Positions 5,983-8,825 of a stretch of DNA of 8,825 nt are shown here, one piece after another. The translations under genes were made by a program, and so were the position numbers. Source of the DNA: Planctomycetes bacterium RBG_13_46_10 (GTDB taxonomy: Bacteria; Planctomycetota; Phycisphaerae; Sedimentisphaerales; Anaerobacaceae); assembly GCA_001824645.1 (NCBI GenBank), contig MHYD01000021.1, forward strand, positions 11,012-19,836. Reading direction: 5' to 3'. The notes beneath the pieces are model-generated. The model searched no databases, had not been told where the DNA came from, and worked only from the letters and a program-made list of their open reading frames with translations. How positions within the stretch are numbered: the stretch's first letter is position 1; every line of letters starts with the position of its first letter.

Positions 5983-7035
5983 TTACTGGTTATCGATACG
6001 ACTGCCTGTATCCTGATCCTCATCTAAAAGATCATCTGAATTTTCTCTCGGATGGGCACTTTCATAAACTTCTTTTAGTTTTTTCGTTGTAAGATGTGTG
6101 TAAACCTGCGTCGTGGACAATGACTGATGACCAAGCAACTCCTGGACACTCCTCAAATCCGCGCCATTATTTAACATGTGCGTAGCAAAGCTATGGCGCA
6201 AAGTATGCGGGCTGATTGTCGGGTCCAGACCTGCCATTTTAAGGTATTTGTCCATCTTACGGCGGACACTTCGAGTGCTAAGACGTCGGCCGTGCTTATT
6301 TACAAACAGAACCCTCGTGTCAAAATTACTGTTATTTTGCGCTCGTTTGTTCCTGAATTCCATATAGTGCTGAATAATCTGCAGAGCTGACGAGCTAATC
6401 GGTGCAATTCTTTCTTTTTTGCCCTTACCCCTGATATGAATAACCTCACCAAGGAAATCAATATCGTCCATATTCAATGCTACAAGCTCGCTGACCCTTA
6501 TGCCTGTACTATAAAGTGTTTCCAAAATGGCTCTGTCTCTCGCACCCAGCCAATTATCCGTAGGCGGCGTCTCAAGCAGCTTCTTGACTTCTTCGTACTC
6601 AAGAAACTTCGGCAGCTTCTTGTCCTGCTTCGGCGTCCTGACAGCCGTAACCGGGCTGGAGGCAATCCGATTCATTTTAACAAGAAACTTATAAAAGCTT
6701 CGCAAGGTTGCAAGTTTGCGGGCGACAGTGGCTTTGGAATACTGCTTCTCATTAAGAAATGCCAGATACGACCTTACATCATCTGTATGTGTCGAAAGAA
6801 GTAACTGGTCAAGCTGAACAGCAGTCTCAGTTGCCACAGCCGTAGCCGAGCTGCCATGCGAGTTAGATAATGAAATCGGCTCATCCGATGGCACACCATT
6901 ATCAGAGGCACCAATCAGAAACTCGCTGAATTGGCACAAATCCGCACCGTAACACTTTGCGGTATGCTCAGAGAACCGCTTCTCAAATTTCAAATAATTG
7001 AGGAATTCCTGGACAACTGCACTATCTACTTCCAT
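5983..7035 (-). CDS. xerC: Tyrosine recombinase, XerC-like
   Basis: Site-specific recombinase that, in the Xer family, resolves chromosome dimers at dif by forming a 3'-phosphotyrosine intermediate. The catalytic set is complete: R180 (STGIRVSEL), K204 (RGKGKKER), H277 and R280 (HTLRHSFATHML), H303 (LLGHQSLSTTQ) and the nucleophile Y312 (VYTHL). The ending KEVYESAHPRE resembles XerC more than XerD. The N-terminal SAM-like core-binding domain covers residues 1-125. It is interrupted by a polar Ser/Ala/Thr-rich stretch at about 43-78, which explains the 350-aa length against the usual 295-305. The ATG has GCAGGTAG just upstream. A strong terminator follows the stop. The small gene at 7089-7331 lies 53 bp upstream on the same strand and may be cotranscribed. 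An integron or phage integrase is less likely given the close Xer match. Confidence 0.93.
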   Translation of the reverse strand: MEVDSAVVQEFLNYLKFEKRFSEHTAKCYGADLCQFSEFLIGASDNGVPSDEPISLSNSHGSSATAVATETAVQLDQLLLSTHTDDVRSYLAFLNEKQYSKATVARKLATLRSFYKFLVKMNRIASSPVTAVRTPKQDKKLPKFLEYEEVKKLLETPPTDNWLGARDRAILETLYSTGIRVSELVALNMDDIDFLGEVIHIRGKGKKERIAPISSSALQIIQHYMEFRNKRAQNNSNFDTRVLFVNKHGRRLSTRSVRRKMDKYLKMAGLDPTISPHTLRHSFATHMLNNGADLRSVQELLGHQSLSTTQVYTHLTTKKLKEVYESAHPRENSDDLLDEDQDTGSRIDNQ

Positions 7036-7088
7036 AATCTACCTGCCTATCTACACGTGTTAATTAATCTCGGTTTTTTATAATTTTT

Positions 7089-7331
7089 TTATGTGAATTT
7101 GCATGTATCCACATTCTCACGCAAAATTTCATCTGCACGGCTGATGAGTGTCTGGGTCAGCTTGAAACTCAGCACTGCAGCATCAAACCAATCAAAATCC
7201 GTTCGCTTATCACGTGCCTGCTCCATAAGGATATCGAGAAGCTCACCTTCACATCCATCATCGTATCGAAATATGAACTTCTGTCCTGCCTTATTTAAAA
7301 CCAGTTGACGACTGCTTTTTTTCATCTTCAT
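7089..7331 (-). CDS. Small hypothetical protein upstream of xerC
   Basis: I do not recognise a named family. The 80-aa product is soluble and mixed in charge. A basic start (MKMKKSSRQLVL) is followed by what looks like beta strands (GQKFIFRYDDG), then two helices (GELLDILMEQARDKR and FDWFDAAVLSFKLTQTLI). The pattern FDWFDAAVLS with its two aromatic residues is the most distinctive part. The start is uncertain: ATG at 7331 or 7325, or TTG at 7352 for an 87-aa form, all with poor ribosome sites. I chose 7331 as the first ATG. It ends 53 bp before xerC on the same strand, so the two may be cotranscribed. Coding status is supported by an uninterrupted frame with plausible composition, not by a known domain. 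Confidence 0.6.
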   Translation of the reverse strand: MKMKKSSRQLVLNKAGQKFIFRYDDGCEGELLDILMEQARDKRTDFDWFDAAVLSFKLTQTLISRADEILRENVDTCKFT

Positions 7332-7452
7332 AGACAACTTCAATTCAGCCAAGATTGATTCGAAACGTCACATAACAAACTATTTACATCCAACAACTGT
7401 ATTTTTTATCGGTTCAAAAATCTTTTTCTAAAATCAAGTTTTAAAATTTTTC

Positions 7453-7508
7453 AAACAAAAGGCGATAAAATCGTGACTCTTGAAAATGCCACAAGGCTTT
7501 TATCGGCC
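7453..7508 (-). terminator. Possible terminator of the radical SAM transcript
   Basis: On the minus strand GGCCGATAAAA (7508-7498) can pair with TTTTATCGCC (7470-7461), with one bulged G. TTTTGTTT follows directly. It lies about 90 bases past the radical SAM stop. The loop is long (27 bases) and the stem AT-rich, so it may be weak. Confidence 0.3.
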
Positions 7509-7544
7509 AATAAGAGACTTGTCTTTACAAATTGAGCAGGAATA

Positions 7545-7573
7545 TTGACAAATAACGATTAAATTCCGATAAA
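7545..7573 (+). promoter_or_regulatory. Promoter-like pair facing into the radical SAM 3' end
   Basis: A perfect TTGACA at 7545-7550 lies 17 bp before GATAAA at 7568-7573 (TAAAAT at 7570-7575 is at 19 bp). No plus-strand gene follows, so it would make RNA antisense to the end of the radical SAM gene. In AT-rich DNA such a pair can arise by chance. Confidence 0.25.
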
Positions 7574-7599
7574 ATATTGCAAATCGATAAACGCCTGCA

Positions 7600-8568
7600 C
7601 TATTCTTTTAAAGCAGGATTTGCTTTAAAGAAAATGGCCCCGCCTTTTTTTTCGGAATCGATAATGCTTTGCTTTGTGAGATGAGTGATATATTTTAATG
7701 CTTCGTTGTGACTGATATTCAAACCTTGACATATATCCTCAATCGTACAAGGTCTGCGTTTCAACATTGATAACACATCTTCGGTTTTGCCCTTAAGATA
7801 TTCATCATAGTGACGAGGCAAAAAATCCGCCACAACTTCACATTTTTCCCCTAACTGTGACGCGATAAATTGTAGTTTTTCAATATCAACTTTCTTGACG
7901 TTTGGTTCAGTAGTAGGTCGAACAGCGGTATTAAGCTGAATTTTATCGGGACTAATGCGTCCTATGACATCTCTTATTTTGGCAATTTGTTCGGAATCAG
8001 TATTAACATCCTCGACCAAAAAAACCTCAAGCCATATCTGCCCTGAATACTCATTCCTAAAAGCGCATAAACCTGAAATCAACTTTTCAATGCTAATATC
8101 ATTATGAGGACGATTTATTTTTTGGAAAATCTGCTCATCTCCGGCATCAAGTGACGGCAGAACGACATCCGCTTTTGCACAATCGGCTCGCACATCTGCT
8201 CTGTACAGCAATGTGCCGTTGGTTATTAAGGCGACAGGAATGTCAGTAATTTTTCTAATTCCATCAATAAGTTCTCCGAGTCGCGAATGTAATGTTGGTT
8301 CACCTGAACCGCTGATAGTAATAAAATCCGCTTTAAGACCTGCAGCACACCGTTTTTTGAGTTCAGCTAAAACAGCCTCAATATCAGTATAGTTTTTGCG
8401 TTCAATAGTCTTTTCAGTCGTTCTGCCAACCTGACAATATATACAATCAAGGGTACAGACCTTAACTGGTACGATATCAACGCCAAGACTTCGCCCCAAT
8501 CTGCGGGAAGGCACCGGCCCATATAAATATCCGGTTTTGTCAGCAGCTTTATTATCTATGGACAACAT
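7600..8568 (-). CDS. Radical SAM protein, COG0731-like, with C-terminal winged helix
   Basis: A 322-aa radical SAM enzyme. The cluster-binding motif is C38-x3-C42-x2-C45 (VCTLDCIYCQVGRT), preceded by the subgroup signature YGPVPSRRLGRSLGVDIVP. SGSGEPTLH at 86-94 fills the SAM-binding 'GGE' position, and ITNGTLL at 115-121 is the next core strand. This N-terminal pattern is shared by bacterial proteins grouped with the archaeal wyosine synthase TYW1 in COG0731, but bacteria lack wyosine, so the true reaction is unknown. Residues about 264-318 (KRRPCTIEDICQGL, then EALKYITHLTKQSII) look like a winged helix, as is common in this group. I chose the ATG at 8568, 17 bp inside the end of kdsA and just before the conserved start region; the in-frame ATG at 8604 would add 12 residues and deepen the overlap to 53 bp. 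The overlap indicates cotranscription and translational coupling with kdsA. A near-perfect 12-bp stem lies over the last codons (7603-7632). Confidence 0.88.
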   Translation of the reverse strand: MLSIDNKAADKTGYLYGPVPSRRLGRSLGVDIVPVKVCTLDCIYCQVGRTTEKTIERKNYTDIEAVLAELKKRCAAGLKADFITISGSGEPTLHSRLGELIDGIRKITDIPVALITNGTLLYRADVRADCAKADVVLPSLDAGDEQIFQKINRPHNDISIEKLISGLCAFRNEYSGQIWLEVFLVEDVNTDSEQIAKIRDVIGRISPDKIQLNTAVRPTTEPNVKKVDIEKLQFIASQLGEKCEVVADFLPRHYDEYLKGKTEDVLSMLKRRPCTIEDICQGLNISHNEALKYITHLTKQSIIDSEKKGGAIFFKANPALKE

Positions 8569-8825
8569 TATATATTTCTTTGCACACTTTGAGTAAATCT
8601 TCAAGCCAGTCTATCGGCATAATGCTGGCGGCATCCGATTTTGCCTTATCCGGGTTGGTATGGACTTCGATAAAAAGCCCATTAGCACCGGCGGCAACTG
8701 CCGCTTTCGCTAATATGGGTGCCATTTCGCGCCGGCCGCCGCTGGCCTGACCCAGTCCACCAGGTTGCTGGGTGCTGTGAGTTACATCAAAAACAACCGG
8801 ATATCCGAACTTTTTCATGGCTTCG
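8552..8825 (-). CDS. kdsA: 3-deoxy-8-phosphooctulonate synthase (KdsA), C-terminal fragment
   Basis: The gene enters from the right edge; about 90 C-terminal codons are visible, and the frame stays open through 8825. KdsA condenses arabinose-5-phosphate with phosphoenolpyruvate to give Kdo-8-phosphate, the first committed step to Kdo in lipopolysaccharide. The visible part has the barrel signature FDVTHSTQQPGGLGQASGG, then GGRREMAPILAKAA, AAGANGLFIEVHTNPDKAKSD and IMPIDWLEDLL, all in the family order. H in FDVTH and the E and H of FIEVHTNP are active-site or metal-region residues in this family. The sequence PGGLGQASGG resembles the Aquifex-like, possibly metal-dependent KdsA forms, but the Cys that decides this lies outside the window. 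The stop codon lies inside the radical SAM gene, so the two probably form an operon. Confidence 0.93.
   Translation of the reverse strand, partial: EAMKKFGYPVVFDVTHSTQQPGGLGQASGGRREMAPILAKAAVAAGANGLFIEVHTNPDKAKSDAASIMPIDWLEDLLKVCKEIYNVVHR

Larger units (their letters stand above)
7404..7591. repeat. Cluster of CCGATAAAA motifs in an intergenic gap
   Basis: The 247-bp gap between the radical SAM gene and the small xerC-linked gene contains no gene. It does contain the 9-mer CCGATAAAA or its complement three times exactly (7404-7412, 7498-7506 and 7566-7574), GCGATAAAA at 7462-7470 and CGATAAA at 7585-7591. Both orientations occur. They could be protein-binding sites or parts of RNA hairpins. 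Confidence 0.4.

Noticed and set aside
5715..6023. A 102-codon open frame on the minus strand
   Set aside because: It begins inside xerC in another frame, runs through the terminator hairpin and the structured gap, and has no recognisable protein character or ribosome site.
2659..8625. Recurring ATCGGCATAA near 2055, 2660 and 8611
   Set aside because: Copies are short, partly inside coding sequence and without shared flanks; not a convincing repeat family. I also saw no CRISPR array, tRNA, rRNA or insertion sequence in the window.

Overview
The window looks like chromosomal DNA of a Gram-negative-type bacterium. Its two edges carry lipopolysaccharide core genes: the end of an ADP-heptose epimerase on the left and the end of kdsA (Kdo-8-phosphate synthase) on the right. 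The moderate base composition, weak Shine-Dalgarno use at some genes and the family flavour of several proteins suggest the Planctomycetota, perhaps Phycisphaerae. That placement is an inference; no rRNA or other decisive marker is present.

Layout. Plus strand: the hldD-like 3' end (1-122), then tyrS (260-1471) behind a good sigma-70-type promoter. Minus strand: two membrane-anchored coiled-coil proteins, 142 aa (1581-2009) and 357 aa (2194-3267). The larger has a MerR/excisionase-like DNA-binding domain at its cytoplasmic N-terminus. Divergent from it is a 661-aa membrane protein with five predicted helices and an LtaS/sulfatase-fold catalytic domain (3476-5461). The divergent spacer holds a 19-bp dyad and a promoter whose start point falls on or next to the ATG.

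The 521-bp gap at 5462-5982 has no credible protein gene but is not empty. On the plus strand it has a consensus sigma-54 promoter (TGGCAC-N5-TTGCA), a 16-bp dyad centred about 97 bp upstream of the predicted start, about 190 nt of sequence rich in inverted repeats, and a hairpin-plus-T-run terminator. I read this as a probable enhancer-dependent small RNA gene. It is the most interesting item in the window.

The minus strand from 5983 rightward carries a XerC-like tyrosine recombinase, a small conserved-looking protein of unknown function just upstream of it, a 247-bp AT-rich gap with a repeated CCGATAAAA motif, a radical SAM protein of the COG0731 type, and the kdsA 3' end, which overlaps the radical SAM gene. 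Possible joint action: the HTH/coiled-coil membrane protein could sense the envelope and control the divergent envelope transferase. The rest are housekeeping (tyrosine charging, chromosome dimer resolution, Kdo and heptose supply).
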